Source: Candidatus Mediterraneibacter guildfordensis (GTDB lineage Bacteria; Bacillota; Clostridia; Lachnospirales; Lachnospiraceae). Taken from it: DNA of 64,000 bases. The position numbers and the translations under genes were made by a program. The notes beneath the pieces are model-generated. The model was given only the letters and a program-made list of their open reading frames with translations. It was not told where the DNA came from and did not search any database. Where the stretch lies: positions 1 through 64,000 of the forward strand of contig DXIS01000030.1 of assembly GCA_019112735.1 (NCBI GenBank), given 5' to 3'. Positions 44,756-53,082 of this stretch are shown piece after piece (the first letter of the stretch is position 1; each line of letters opens with the position of its first letter).

Positions 44756-45544
44756 TTATTGTTCTGGCAAGGCAGCGGAATCCTCTACAATATCTGTTAT
44801 AAGCTGCCGGAAGTCTTTGGCATTTTGGGAAGTGATTACCGGCTTCCCTGTCGTTTCTTCAATATCTTTCCGGGTATTTCCTGCAATGGCCCCGCCTTTT
44901 TGTGCTACTTTTCGATTTTCCGGAAAAGTAGCGGGCTTTACAGTTTTAGAGATTTCTGTTGTGGCGGCTTACGCAAGCATTGTCAAAACCAATTCCAGAT
45001 CGTTCATGTTGTCTCGAAGATTTTCTTTCTTCAAGCCTTTCAGCTTTTTGTATTGCCGGGTTGTCATGCCTGACCACGCGCGGGAAATTTCATCTGTCAG
45101 GATTGCATACTCCTTACCTTTTTCCACACCGCGCTTTTGCCACTCATCTGTCAGCTCATTACGGATGCGGATTGCCAAAAGGCGTTGGTGTACCCATTCT
45201 TCGGAATACCCTTTTTTCAGATAGGTTTCTAGTGCCCGGTCAATGGCCTGTTCCGGGTCAATAGTTTCTTCAATCCGTTCTCGTCCCACACTTGCAAGCC
45301 ACGCCTTGAACGGTTCTGCTTTTGGGGATGGAACAGACTGGACAATCCGCAAAAGTTGTTCTGTATTGGCAACATCTGTTTTGTATTTTTTTCCATCAGA
45401 GGACAGCATTTTCAGTTGTACGATTTTTTCGTACAACTCAACTGCACCTTCTTTTTTCAGCTTTCGTTTTAAGTCACTCCAATACCGACGCGGATTTTCG
45501 GTGCCGGTTAAAATAGCTATTACATCTACAATGGAAAAATCCAC
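44756..45544 (-). pseudogene. Bro-N-type phage antirepressor remnant (nonsense mutation and truncated 5' end)
   Basis: The minus-strand frame runs FSIVDVIAILTGTENPRRYW... LELVLTMLA then TAA (44969-44971) then, in the same frame, AATTEISKTVKPATFPENR... KDFRQLITDIVED to TAA at 44756-44758. Homology continues across the TAA, so an E-like codon appears to have become a stop. The 5' part is also short: the first convincing residues follow a GTG at 45544 (PEV-D-FSIVDV), preceded in frame by TGA at about 45557, and the usual N-terminal strands before W-Y-F-S are missing. It is a dead or partly dead remnant of a phage Bro-family protein. Its base composition is visibly more AT-rich than its neighbours. 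Confidence 0.8.
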
Positions 45545-45589
45545 CTCAGGAATAGTTCATTTATGAAAATACTGTGAAACTCCTCCAAA

Positions 45590-45608
45590 GTTTAAATTCA
45601 GTTTAAAT
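45590..45608 (+). promoter_or_regulatory. direct repeat GTTTAAAT before the Gld-like operon
   Basis: GTTTAAAT occurs twice (45590-45597, 45601-45608), start to start 11 bp, one DNA turn, as bound by OmpR-type regulators. A possible -10 TAAAAT lies near 45616. The ATPase start is 50 bp downstream. Confidence 0.4.
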
Positions 45609-45658
45609 AACCGTCATAAAATATCTGCTGGAAATAACTTTTCAGGAAGGAGAAGGAA

Positions 45659-46645
45659 ATGATAGAAGTCAATAATCTGACTAAATTTTACGGCGACCAC
45701 AAGGCTGTGGACAATATCAGTTTCTCCGTCAAGGACGGCACGGTCTGCGGGTTCTGCGGGCCGAACGGCGCCGGAAAATCAACGACCATGAACATTATGA
45801 CGGGCTGTCTCTCGGCCACGTCAGGCACAGTGACCATCGGCGGATATGACATCTTCGAGCATCCCCTGGAAGCGAAGAAGCTGATCGGCTACCTGCCGGA
45901 GCAGCCGCCCCTCTATCTGGAGGAGACGCCGCGGGAGTATCTGAGGTTTATCGCGGAGGCGAAGAAGGTGCCGCGGGAGCGGCTGACGGACGAGGTTGAG
46001 CGGGTCATGAAAGAAACCCAGATCAGCGATGTGGCGGACCGGCTCATTAAAAATCTGTCCAAAGGATATAAGCAGCGCGTCGGGATCGCCCAGACGCTTC
46101 TGGGCAGTCCGAAGGTCATCATCCTCGACGAGCCAACCGTAGGGCTCGACCCGATCCAGGTGGTGGAGATCCGCGACCTGATCAAGAACCTCGGGAAACG
46201 CCACACGGTTATCCTGAGCAGCCACATCCTGTCGGAAGTCCAGCAGATGTGCGATGAGATCATCATTATCGCGAAAGGCAAACTGATCGCATACGATACG
46301 ACCGAAAATCTGGAGAAGCAGCTCCAGCCGAAAGTGATGCTGGAGATCCAGACCGATGCGACAAAAGAAGAGAGCGAAGGTGTGCTCGGCCAGATCGAAG
46401 GCATCGAGAACGCGGAGTATTCTGAGGAAGACGGTCTTCTGAAAGTGCTGATCACCACAGTTCCGGACAAAGAACTGGAGATCCGGAAGCTCCTCTCCAG
46501 GAAATTCGCGGCCATCGACCGGGCGGTGTTGAAGAACGATAAAGTAAAGGCCAATCTGGAAGAAATCTTTATCGAACTGACCCACGCCGAACCGGAGACC
46601 CATGAAGCTCCGGATGAAGAGAAGAGAGAGGGGGATGAGCCATGA
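45659..46645 (+). CDS. ABC transporter ATPase, GldA-like
   Basis: This 328-residue ATPase has Walker A GPNGAGKST, signature LSKGYKQRVG, Walker B IILDEPTVGLDP and switch His in SSHIL, then a C-terminal regulatory extension. It is of the type that pairs with ABC-2 permeases (gliding protein GldA in Bacteroidetes, or multidrug exporters elsewhere). GGAAGGAGAAGG precedes the start. The stop overlaps the permease start by four bases. It begins a four-gene operon. Confidence 0.93.
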   Translation: MIEVNNLTKFYGDHKAVDNISFSVKDGTVCGFCGPNGAGKSTTMNIMTGCLSATSGTVTIGGYDIFEHPLEAKKLIGYLPEQPPLYLEETPREYLRFIAEAKKVPRERLTDEVERVMKETQISDVADRLIKNLSKGYKQRVGIAQTLLGSPKVIILDEPTVGLDPIQVVEIRDLIKNLGKRHTVILSSHILSEVQQMCDEIIIIAKGKLIAYDTTENLEKQLQPKVMLEIQTDATKEESEGVLGQIEGIENAEYSEEDGLLKVLITTVPDKELEIRKLLSRKFAAIDRAVLKNDKVKANLEEIFIELTHAEPETHEAPDEEKREGDEP

Positions 46646-47505
46646 CCGCGGTATTCCGACATGAACTGCGCATGATGTTTTCAAATCTCACCGCCTATGT
46701 GTACGGGATGTTCTCCCTGCTGGCGGTTGCGATCTATATGATGTACTACAACCTGAGTGTCGGCTACGCGAACTTTGAGTATGCCCTTGCGGGGGCGTCC
46801 TTTGCGCTGCTGATCATGATCCCGATCATTACCATGCGGATCATCGCGGAGGAGAAGAAGCAGAAGACAGACCAGCTGCTCTACTCCCTGCCGATCTCAA
46901 CGACACAGGTGGTGGTCGGCAAGTTCCTGGCTGTATTCGTGACGTCGGTGATCCCGCTGGTCATCGTGTCCGTTTATCCGTTTATCCTGAAGAATTACGG
47001 GAACCTGTATCTTCCGACGGCCTTCGGCGCGATGTTCGGCTACATCATGTTGACGGCGGCGCTTCTGTCCATCGGGATCTTTATCTCTTCGATCACGGAG
47101 TCCCAGCCGATGGCGGCGGGGATCTGCTTCGCGGCTATGGTCCTGAACTACTACATGGTCACGCTGGCGGAATATGCCCTGTCATCGGCCTACGGTTCCT
47201 TTGTGGCGCTGCTTGTCATTGAAGTGCTCCTGGCCCTTCTGGTCCGGCATATGACCGGAAATGACCTTCTGGCGGAAGGACTCGGCGGTGTGGCCATGGT
47301 GGCGACGGTTGCCGCATATATCTATAACAGCGACTGGTTTGAAGGACTGTTCCCGGCCATACTGGAGAAACTCTCTGTCTATGAACGGTTCTATGAGTTC
47401 GTGGACGGTGTGTTTGACTACACCCATGTGGTGTACTTTATCAGTGTGATCGTATTTTTCCTGTTTTTAACAGTCCAGTCACTTGAGAAAAGGAGATATA
47501 ACTGA
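46642..47505 (+). CDS. ABC-2 type permease, GldF-like
   Basis: This 287-residue membrane protein has six helices (first at about 15-35; late GVFDYTHVVYFISVIVFFLFLTVQ). It is the permease partner of the upstream ATPase and precedes a GldG-type protein. In Bacteroidetes GldF and GldG act in gliding; in Firmicutes the role of this set is not known. The stop overlaps the next start by one base. Confidence 0.9.
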   Translation: MTAVFRHELRMMFSNLTAYVYGMFSLLAVAIYMMYYNLSVGYANFEYALAGASFALLIMIPIITMRIIAEEKKQKTDQLLYSLPISTTQVVVGKFLAVFVTSVIPLVIVSVYPFILKNYGNLYLPTAFGAMFGYIMLTAALLSIGIFISSITESQPMAAGICFAAMVLNYYMVTLAEYALSSAYGSFVALLVIEVLLALLVRHMTGNDLLAEGLGGVAMVATVAAYIYNSDWFEGLFPAILEKLSVYERFYEFVDGVFDYTHVVYFISVIVFFLFLTVQSLEKRRYN

Positions 47506-48965
47506 TGAAAGAACGATTCAAAAAAAATATGGCGGAGATCCGGGCTCAGTTCGGGACGCGCTCCAGCAAGGTCGGAAGCTACAGTTTTATCCTGGCGGCC
47601 GTGGTGCTGGCGATCCTGATCACTGTCAATTTCGCGCTCAGTTTCCTGCCGGACAGCTATGCCCAGGCGGATCTTACGGCCAATCAGCTTTATTCCATCT
47701 CCAGCCAGTCCAAGGTCATGTTAAGTTCGCTGGAGGATGACATTACGATCTACTGGATCGTGGCGGCCGGCCAGGAAGATGAATATGTGGAAAAGCTGCT
47801 CCACAATTATGAGGATTACAGCAGCAAGGTGAAGGTGGAAAAGAAGGATCCGGACCTGAACCCGGATTTCACCAATGCCTACACCGATGAAGAAATTTAT
47901 AACAATTCGGTCATCGTAGAGTGCGGGGACCGGTACCGCTACATCAGCTATGAAGAAATGTATGAAGTCAGCAGCACGGATAACTATTCCATGTATTCCA
48001 GTGCGGATGAATTCTCCGGCGAGAAGCTGATCACCTCGGCGATCTCCTACTGTACGACGGAAGAACTGCCGGTTGTCCATGTGCTGGAAGGCCATGGCGA
48101 GGCGGAACTGTCGACGAGTTTCGCGGACGCCATCGAGACCGATAATCTGGAGACGGAGAGCCTTTCCCTTCTGAACGGGGAGGCGGTTCCGGAAGATGTG
48201 GAGTGCATCCTCATTAATGCGCCATCCACGGATATTTCAGAGGAAGAAAAAGATATGCTGATCGACTTCCTGGAAGGCGGCGGAAGAGTGCTGATCTTAA
48301 GCGGCACCAACACGGAAGACGAACTGCCGAACCTGAAGGCGGTTGCAGAGTACTACGGGATTTCCGTTCTTGAAGGCGTGGTCGTGGAAGAAAGTACGGA
48401 CCATTATATTTTCAACATGCCGGTCATCCTGATGCCGGAAATGGGATCCAGCGACATTACGGATCCGCTGATCAACGACAACTATCATGTGATTATGCCG
48501 GTGGCGAAAGCGCTGGATGTATCCGAACCGGACGGCGATGTGACGGTTACGCCTCTTCTGACGTCCTCAGAGAATTCATTCCTCAAGGCGGACGGCTATA
48601 ATATCGAGACCTATGAGAAGGAAGACGGGGACACGCAGGGTCCGTTGACGCTGGCCGCGCTGGCGACGAAGGATATCGACGACGAGAACCAGATGCAGTT
48701 TGTCTGGATCGCATCTTCCGTCCTGCTTGACGAAGCGTATAATCAGTACTCATCAGATGCGAATGAAGACTTCGTGCTCAACGCACTGGAAATGATGTGC
48801 GAGAAGGACGACAGCGTATCCGTGCGCTCCAAGAGCCTGACAAATGAGTACCTGACGGTCAGCACAAGTTCGGCTTCGCTTATCAAGGTTGTAACGATCG
48901 GCGTGATCCCGGCCATCTATCTGATCGTCGGCATCGGAGTCGTTGTAAGGAGGAAACGCAGATGA
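47505..48965 (+). CDS. GldG-family ABC transporter auxiliary protein
   Basis: This 486-residue protein has an N-terminal helix (about 24-46), a large external GldG-like domain (LTANQLYSISSQSKVMLSSLEDDITIYWIVA, LIDFLEGGGRVLILSGTN), and a C-terminal helix (VVTIGVIPAIYLIVGIGVVV) with basic end. It likely forms an extracytoplasmic adaptor of the upstream transporter. Its stop overlaps the DUF4340 gene in an ATGA. Confidence 0.88.
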   Translation: MKERFKKNMAEIRAQFGTRSSKVGSYSFILAAVVLAILITVNFALSFLPDSYAQADLTANQLYSISSQSKVMLSSLEDDITIYWIVAAGQEDEYVEKLLHNYEDYSSKVKVEKKDPDLNPDFTNAYTDEEIYNNSVIVECGDRYRYISYEEMYEVSSTDNYSMYSSADEFSGEKLITSAISYCTTEELPVVHVLEGHGEAELSTSFADAIETDNLETESLSLLNGEAVPEDVECILINAPSTDISEEEKDMLIDFLEGGGRVLILSGTNTEDELPNLKAVAEYYGISVLEGVVVEESTDHYIFNMPVILMPEMGSSDITDPLINDNYHVIMPVAKALDVSEPDGDVTVTPLLTSSENSFLKADGYNIETYEKEDGDTQGPLTLAALATKDIDDENQMQFVWIASSVLLDEAYNQYSSDANEDFVLNALEMMCEKDDSVSVRSKSLTNEYLTVSTSSASLIKVVTIGVIPAIYLIVGIGVVVRRKRR

Positions 48966-50407
48966 GAAGAGAACGGAAACTGATGATCCTGACCGGCGTC
49001 CTGGTGGTCTGCGCTGCCGGGGCCTTCGGGATATCCCGGATCGACTTTGAGGAGAAGATGACCGGGACGGAGACGACGATCGTGGATGCGGACAGTGCGG
49101 ACATTACGTACCTTTCATGGAACTATGAGGATGACGAGCTGGCGTTTACACGGGAGGACGGCGCCTGGACCTATGAGCCGGACGCGAAGATGTCCGTGGA
49201 TCAGGATCTGCTGGATGGGATCGCGGAAAATCTTTCCAGTATCATTTCGGATAAAAAAGTAGAGGAAGTTCAGAGCCTGGGCGTTTATGGTTTAAGCGAC
49301 CCGGCTTATAACATTACCATTAAAACGGCGGACGATACGTGGGAGATCGCGGTGGGCGACGAGACATTTTCGGATGGGGAAGTGTACATTTCCAACGGCG
49401 ACGGCTATGTATACCTGACGGATTCCGGCCTTATCGACGACATCTCCTACACGCTGCTCGACTGTGTGCAGAAAGAAGAGATCCCGCAGATGGCGTCCAT
49501 CTCAGAAGTCAAAGTCGTGAACGAAGGCACGGCGGATATCATCTATAAGGAAAATGCCGGATACTGTTACAGTGACGCCTACCTGTATTATCTGAAAGAC
49601 GGGGATGCGTATCGGAATCTGGATAATGTGGATACAGGCAATACATTTACCACACTGTCGGAATTTACATGGACAGACTGCGTGGATTATTACGCGGACG
49701 ATACAGAGCTTGAATATTACGGGCTGGCCGATCCGGCAGCCACGGTGACGATCATCTACAGACCGGCTGAAGAAGATTCAAACGACTCGGAAGGCGGTTC
49801 GGATGATGCGGAGGCGGCAGATGATGCAGAAGATCAGATATTTGAATACGAGGTCGGGACATCAGACAACGTATACTATGCGAAGCTTGTGGATTCCAAC
49901 ATTGTGTATACCATCAGCGAAGAGGTCTACAATGCGGCTGTGAATGCGTCCTATGAGAAACTGAAACCGGATGAAGTGATCCTGCTTGACTGGGATACGG
50001 TGGACAGCATCGAGATGGAACTTGACGGAAATGTGTATACTGTCGATCTTGAAAAAGACGGGGACGATGCATACAAATATACGCTGAATGGAGCAGAGGT
50101 TGAATTCGATGATGTTCTGGATCAGATCCTGAATATTACTACGGCGGCGGACAGCGCCGATGATGAAGAAGACGATCTGCCGGAAGAAGAACCGGCGCTC
50201 AGTGGAAACAAATCCGAACTGAAGCTTACCTTCCACCGCAACACGGATGAGTATCAGACCGTGGAACTGGAATTCTACCAGTATGACGGCTCGCACTGCA
50301 TCTCTGTCCTGGATGGCGGTGAAATGAACTATACAGACCGGTCGCCTGTGATCGATCTGAAAGAGGCGATCAATTCCGTCATCCTGGACAGTGAAAGCGG
50401 GGAATAA
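48962..50407 (+). CDS. DUF4340 protein
   Basis: This 481-residue protein has a single N-terminal helix (about 5-22) and a long acidic external part with the DUF4340 arrangement of repeated strands (SVDQDLLDGIAENLSSI, LGVYGLSDPAYNITI, ELEYYGLADPAATVTI). DUF4340 proteins are often encoded with GldF/GldG transporters, so it is probably the outside partner of this ABC set. It ends with a strongly acidic tail (DDEEDDLPEEEP) near residue 400. Function unknown. Confidence 0.88.
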   Translation: MRRERKLMILTGVLVVCAAGAFGISRIDFEEKMTGTETTIVDADSADITYLSWNYEDDELAFTREDGAWTYEPDAKMSVDQDLLDGIAENLSSIISDKKVEEVQSLGVYGLSDPAYNITIKTADDTWEIAVGDETFSDGEVYISNGDGYVYLTDSGLIDDISYTLLDCVQKEEIPQMASISEVKVVNEGTADIIYKENAGYCYSDAYLYYLKDGDAYRNLDNVDTGNTFTTLSEFTWTDCVDYYADDTELEYYGLADPAATVTIIYRPAEEDSNDSEGGSDDAEAADDAEDQIFEYEVGTSDNVYYAKLVDSNIVYTISEEVYNAAVNASYEKLKPDEVILLDWDTVDSIEMELDGNVYTVDLEKDGDDAYKYTLNGAEVEFDDVLDQILNITTAADSADDEEDDLPEEEPALSGNKSELKLTFHRNTDEYQTVELEFYQYDGSHCISVLDGGEMNYTDRSPVIDLKEAINSVILDSESGE

Positions 50408-50410
50408 AGA

Positions 50411-50444
50411 ATAAGGGTGCAGGGATTCAATCCTGCACCCTTAT
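50411..50444. terminator. bidirectional terminator between DUF4340 and response regulator genes
   Basis: ATAAGGGTGCAGG pairs perfectly with CCTGCACCCTTAT around an 8-nt loop; it overlaps the last codons of the convergent regulator gene. Confidence 0.85.
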
Positions 50445-51107
50445 CTGCGCTTTGTATCCAAGCCCCCGGATGGTGATGATCTGAAAGTCCGGATTATTTT
50501 CAAAATGGTTCCTCAGACGGTTGATATGTACACTGACGGTCGCCTCCATGGACTCTGTGGCCGGGCCCCAGATATCATCCAGAAGCTGGATCCTGGTGAA
50601 GATCTTATTCGGATAGGAGAGCAGTTTATAGAGAAGCAGGAATTCTTTCGGCGGCAGGGTGATCGTGTGGTGATCCCGCTGAACAGTCAGGGCGTCATAG
50701 TCCAGCACGGTTTCCCCGACCGTAAGGCGGTGATCCGATGCAATCCGGGCCCGCCTTAACAGAGCGCGGATCCGGAGAAGAAGTTCTTCCTCGTCAAAAG
50801 GTTTCGTCATATAGTCGTCCGTTCCGGCCAGAAAGCCGTGCTTGATATTATCCGGAAGCTGCCGGGCGGAAAGCATGAGGATCGAAAGGTCATAGCGGCA
50901 GTCCCGCAGCAGCCTTGTGAATTCATAACCGTCCATGCCGGGCATCATAACGTCCACGATCAGAAGATCGAACGGGATCTCCTTTATCAATTTCAGAGCT
51001 TCGCCGGCCGAAGAGGCACAGCAGGGCGTATATCCGGCATCTGTAAGGAGCGCGCTCAGGTAATGCCGGGTGTGTTTATCGTCGTCTGTAATAAGGATCT
51101 GAAACAT
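50427..51107 (-). CDS. OmpR-family response regulator without adjacent kinase
   Basis: This 226-residue regulator has a receiver domain with the acidic pocket DDD (8-10), phospho-acceptor Asp52 in LIVDVMMPG and Lys in TKPFDEEE, then a winged-helix domain (PPKEFLLLYKLLSYPNKIFTRIQLLDDIWG, with wing RGLGYKA). No histidine kinase gene lies next to it within the window, so it is an orphan here. It converges on the Gld-like operon. AGGGA-type site lies before the start. The 259-bp gap upstream contains a second promoter that belongs to the toxin-antitoxin pair and a weak + strand hairpin (51131-51153). Confidence 0.92.
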   Translation of the reverse strand: MFQILITDDDKHTRHYLSALLTDAGYTPCCASSAGEALKLIKEIPFDLLIVDVMMPGMDGYEFTRLLRDCRYDLSILMLSARQLPDNIKHGFLAGTDDYMTKPFDEEELLLRIRALLRRARIASDHRLTVGETVLDYDALTVQRDHHTITLPPKEFLLLYKLLSYPNKIFTRIQLLDDIWGPATESMEATVSVHINRLRNHFENNPDFQIITIRGLGYKAQIRVQD

Positions 51108-51304
51108 AGAGTCCCTCCATTCTTGTTTGCCGGCCAGCTGCTGACCGGTTTTTCTGTGAAAATCGTATCAGTGAATCGTGACCATTCTGTTTCGGCGGGG
51201 CGGTTTTCACAGATATTTCATAAAATGACGAATATATTATTGCTGCCTGATCTTTGTCTGACATTGAAGGCATCAGAGGTTTTAGAAAGATGATTACAAA
51301 TGTA

Positions 51305-51333
51305 TTGAAAGAGCAATGAATCTGCATTATAAT
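51305..51333 (+). promoter_or_regulatory. promoter of the toxin-antitoxin pair
   Basis: TTGAAA (51305-51310), 17 bp, TATAAT (51328-51333), near-consensus, 32 bp before the antitoxin start. Confidence 0.85.
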
Positions 51334-51365
51334 ATAAACAAAACACCAGGACGGAGGGATGAAAA

Positions 51366-51659
51366 ATGTCTAGTACAATTCAGGTGCGTGTTGATGATGA
51401 ACTGAAGAATAAGGTGGATAAATTGTTTAAGGATCTTGGAACGGATACGACTTCTGCAATCCGAATGTTTTTAACACAGGCTGTTGCGACCAATGGTTTT
51501 CCGTTTGAGATAAAACGGATTCCGGATAATCCTTATGCTGCTATGACTGAAGATATGTTTTTAGAAAAACTTGAAAAGTCGAGAGTGTCTGTGTCACAGG
51601 GAAAGTGCAGGCCGGCAGAGATGGTTATTGCAGATATGAGGAAAAAGTATGGAATATAA
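51366..51659 (+). CDS. RelB/DinJ-family antitoxin
   Basis: This 97-residue protein begins STIQVRVDDELKNKVDKLFKDLGTDTTSAIRMFLTQAV, the ribbon-helix-helix of RelB/DinJ antitoxins, which binds DNA and its toxin. The C-terminal part should wrap the toxin. ACGGAGGGA lies before the start. It overlaps the toxin gene by 11 bp and has its own strong promoter. The pair is more AT-rich than surrounding genes. Confidence 0.92.
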   Translation: MSSTIQVRVDDELKNKVDKLFKDLGTDTTSAIRMFLTQAVATNGFPFEIKRIPDNPYAAMTEDMFLEKLEKSRVSVSQGKCRPAEMVIADMRKKYGI

Positions 51660-51963
51660 AGTAATCGTATCAGAAGAAGCAGAGGCAGACCTGGACCGGT
51701 ATATCAGATATCTGTTTGCAGTGAAAAGGAATGAACAGGCAGCACGAAATGTTCTCGAAGATTTTGAAGCAACGATCAAAGCGTTAAAAAATGTTGCCGG
51801 GAGTCTCAAGCTGTGTGATAATGAGCAACTGAGAAAACAGGGTTACCGCAGGATAAATTTTCTGTCGCACAGATATTTTTTGATTTATCGGATTGTTGAT
51901 GATACTGTATTTGTAGATAATATTTTTCATGAAATGCAGGATTATGAAAATAAAATGATGTAA
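51649..51963 (+). CDS. RelE/ParE-family toxin
   Basis: This 104-residue protein has the RelE/ParE fold pattern (YKVIVSEEAEADLDRYIRYL, GYRRINFLSHRYFLIYRIVDDTVFVDNIFH). RelE toxins cut ribosome-bound mRNA, ParE toxins poison gyrase; the family alone does not tell which. It is coupled to the antitoxin by overlap, a normal type II toxin-antitoxin layout. A short gap of 66 bp leads to moaC, so the pair looks inserted next to the molybdenum cofactor genes. Confidence 0.9.
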   Translation: MEYKVIVSEEAEADLDRYIRYLFAVKRNEQAARNVLEDFEATIKALKNVAGSLKLCDNEQLRKQGYRRINFLSHRYFLIYRIVDDTVFVDNIFHEMQDYENKMM

Positions 51964-52029
51964 TTTTCAAAGTATGATAAAATACATACAATATAAAAAT
52001 CAAATGGAGACAGAGAAAGGATCAAAACC

Positions 52030-52527
52030 ATGGGTTTTACGCATTTTGATGAAAACGGCAAAGCGGTTATGGTGGATGTGACCGCCAAGTCCGAGACGGA
52101 GCGGGAGGCCACAGCCACCGGCCGGATCGTGGTGAACCGGGAGGTGTTCCAGGCGATCAAAGCGGGCACGGCCGCCAAGGGCGATGTGCTCGGCGTTGCG
52201 GCCACAGCCGGGATCATGGGGGCGAAGCGTACTTCGGATCTGATCCCCATGTGCCATATCCTGCCGATCACGAACTGCAGGATCCATTTTGACATGGACC
52301 CGGATGAGTGCGCGATCTACTGTGAGTGTACGGTAAAAGTGACCGGGAAGACCGGCGTGGAGATGGAAGCGCTGACCGGCGTGAGCGTGGCGTTGCTTAC
52401 GGTCTATGATATGTGCAAGGCCATGGATAAGACGATGGAGATCGGAGAGATCTACCTGGTAAAGAAGACCGGCGGCAAGAGCGGAAATGTATACAACGAG
52501 AAGAAACGGGAACTTGACCTTTTGTAG
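52030..52527 (+). CDS. moaC: cyclic pyranopterin monophosphate synthase MoaC
   Basis: This 165-residue protein matches Moa[55 protein letters not shown] and [10 protein letters not shown]. It converts the MoaA product to cyclic pyranopterin in molybdenum cofactor synthesis. A GGAG-type site (GGAGACAGAGAAAGGA) precedes the start. It opens the cluster moaC-mogA-moaA-MOSC. Confidence 0.97.
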   Translation: MGFTHFDENGKAVMVDVTAKSETEREATATGRIVVNREVFQAIKAGTAAKGDVLGVAATAGIMGAKRTSDLIPMCHILPITNCRIHFDMDPDECAIYCECTVKVTGKTGVEMEALTGVSVALLTVYDMCKAMDKTMEIGEIYLVKKTGGKSGNVYNEKKRELDLL

Positions 52528-52581
52528 AAAACAGCGCGGGCCTGTGGACCGGTCCGGGAAAGAAAGGATAACGGTGGGATT

Positions 52582-53082
52582 ATGCCGGAATACAGATGGA
52601 AAGCAGCGGTCGTAACCCTTAGCGACAAGGGGTATGCAGGGGAGCGGGAAGACAAAAGCGGTCCCCTCGTCCGCGAGATGATCGGGGCTGCCGGATACGA
52701 CGTGCAGGAAATGATCCTGCTTCCGGATGATCGTGAAGAAATTAAAAAGTGTCTTCTAAGACTCTGTGACGAAGATAAAATGGATATTGTATTTACGACC
52801 GGCGGGACCGGGTTCGCCCCGCGGGACTGCACGCCCGAGGCGACCATGGCTGTGGCGGACCGGAATGCGCCGGGGATCGCGGAGGCCATGCGGGCGGCGT
52901 CCATGAAGATCACGCCGAGGGCTATGCTGAGCAGAGGCGTATCCGTGATCCGGGGACAGACGCTGATCATCAATCTGCCGGGCAGCCCGAAGGCGGTGCG
53001 GGAGAATCTGGAAGCCATCCTGCCTTCACTGGATCACGGCCTGGTGATCCTGACCGGGCGCGGCGGGGAGTGCGGACAATGA
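52582..53082 (+). CDS. MogA/MoaB-type molybdopterin adenylyltransferase
   Basis: This 166-residue protein has the MogA/MoaB pattern: AAVVTLSDKGYAGEREDKSGP, FTTGGTGFAPRDCTPEA, a segment with LSRGVSVI-RGQTLIINLPGSPKAV. It adenylates molybdopterin before molybdenum insertion, or is the related MoaB. The stop overlaps the moaA start in an ATGA. Whether it is MogA or MoaB is not settled by the sequence alone. Confidence 0.92.
   Translation: MPEYRWKAAVVTLSDKGYAGEREDKSGPLVREMIGAAGYDVQEMILLPDDREEIKKCLLRLCDEDKMDIVFTTGGTGFAPRDCTPEATMAVADRNAPGIAEAMRAASMKITPRAMLSRGVSVIRGQTLIINLPGSPKAVRENLEAILPSLDHGLVILTGRGGECGQ

Noticed and set aside
44969..44971. In-frame TAA in the Bro-N gene as a recoding event
   Set aside because: TAA is not a selenocysteine or pyrrolysine codon and no recoding signal is seen. 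A nonsense mutation in a decaying gene is simpler.
44756..45544. Whole prophage at the Bro-N remnant
   Set aside because: No integrase, structural, lysis or replication genes lie nearby; the flanks are an ABC exporter and a Gld-like operon with normal composition.
51131..51153. CCGG...CCGG hairpin with T tract before the orphan response regulator
   Set aside because: It points along the + strand, where no gene ends, and the stem is imperfect. I do not count it as a terminator.
51964..52029. Molybdenum cofactor riboswitch before moaC
   Set aside because: The gap between the toxin gene and moaC is only 66 bp and AT-rich, too short for the Moco riboswitch, and shows no paired elements.
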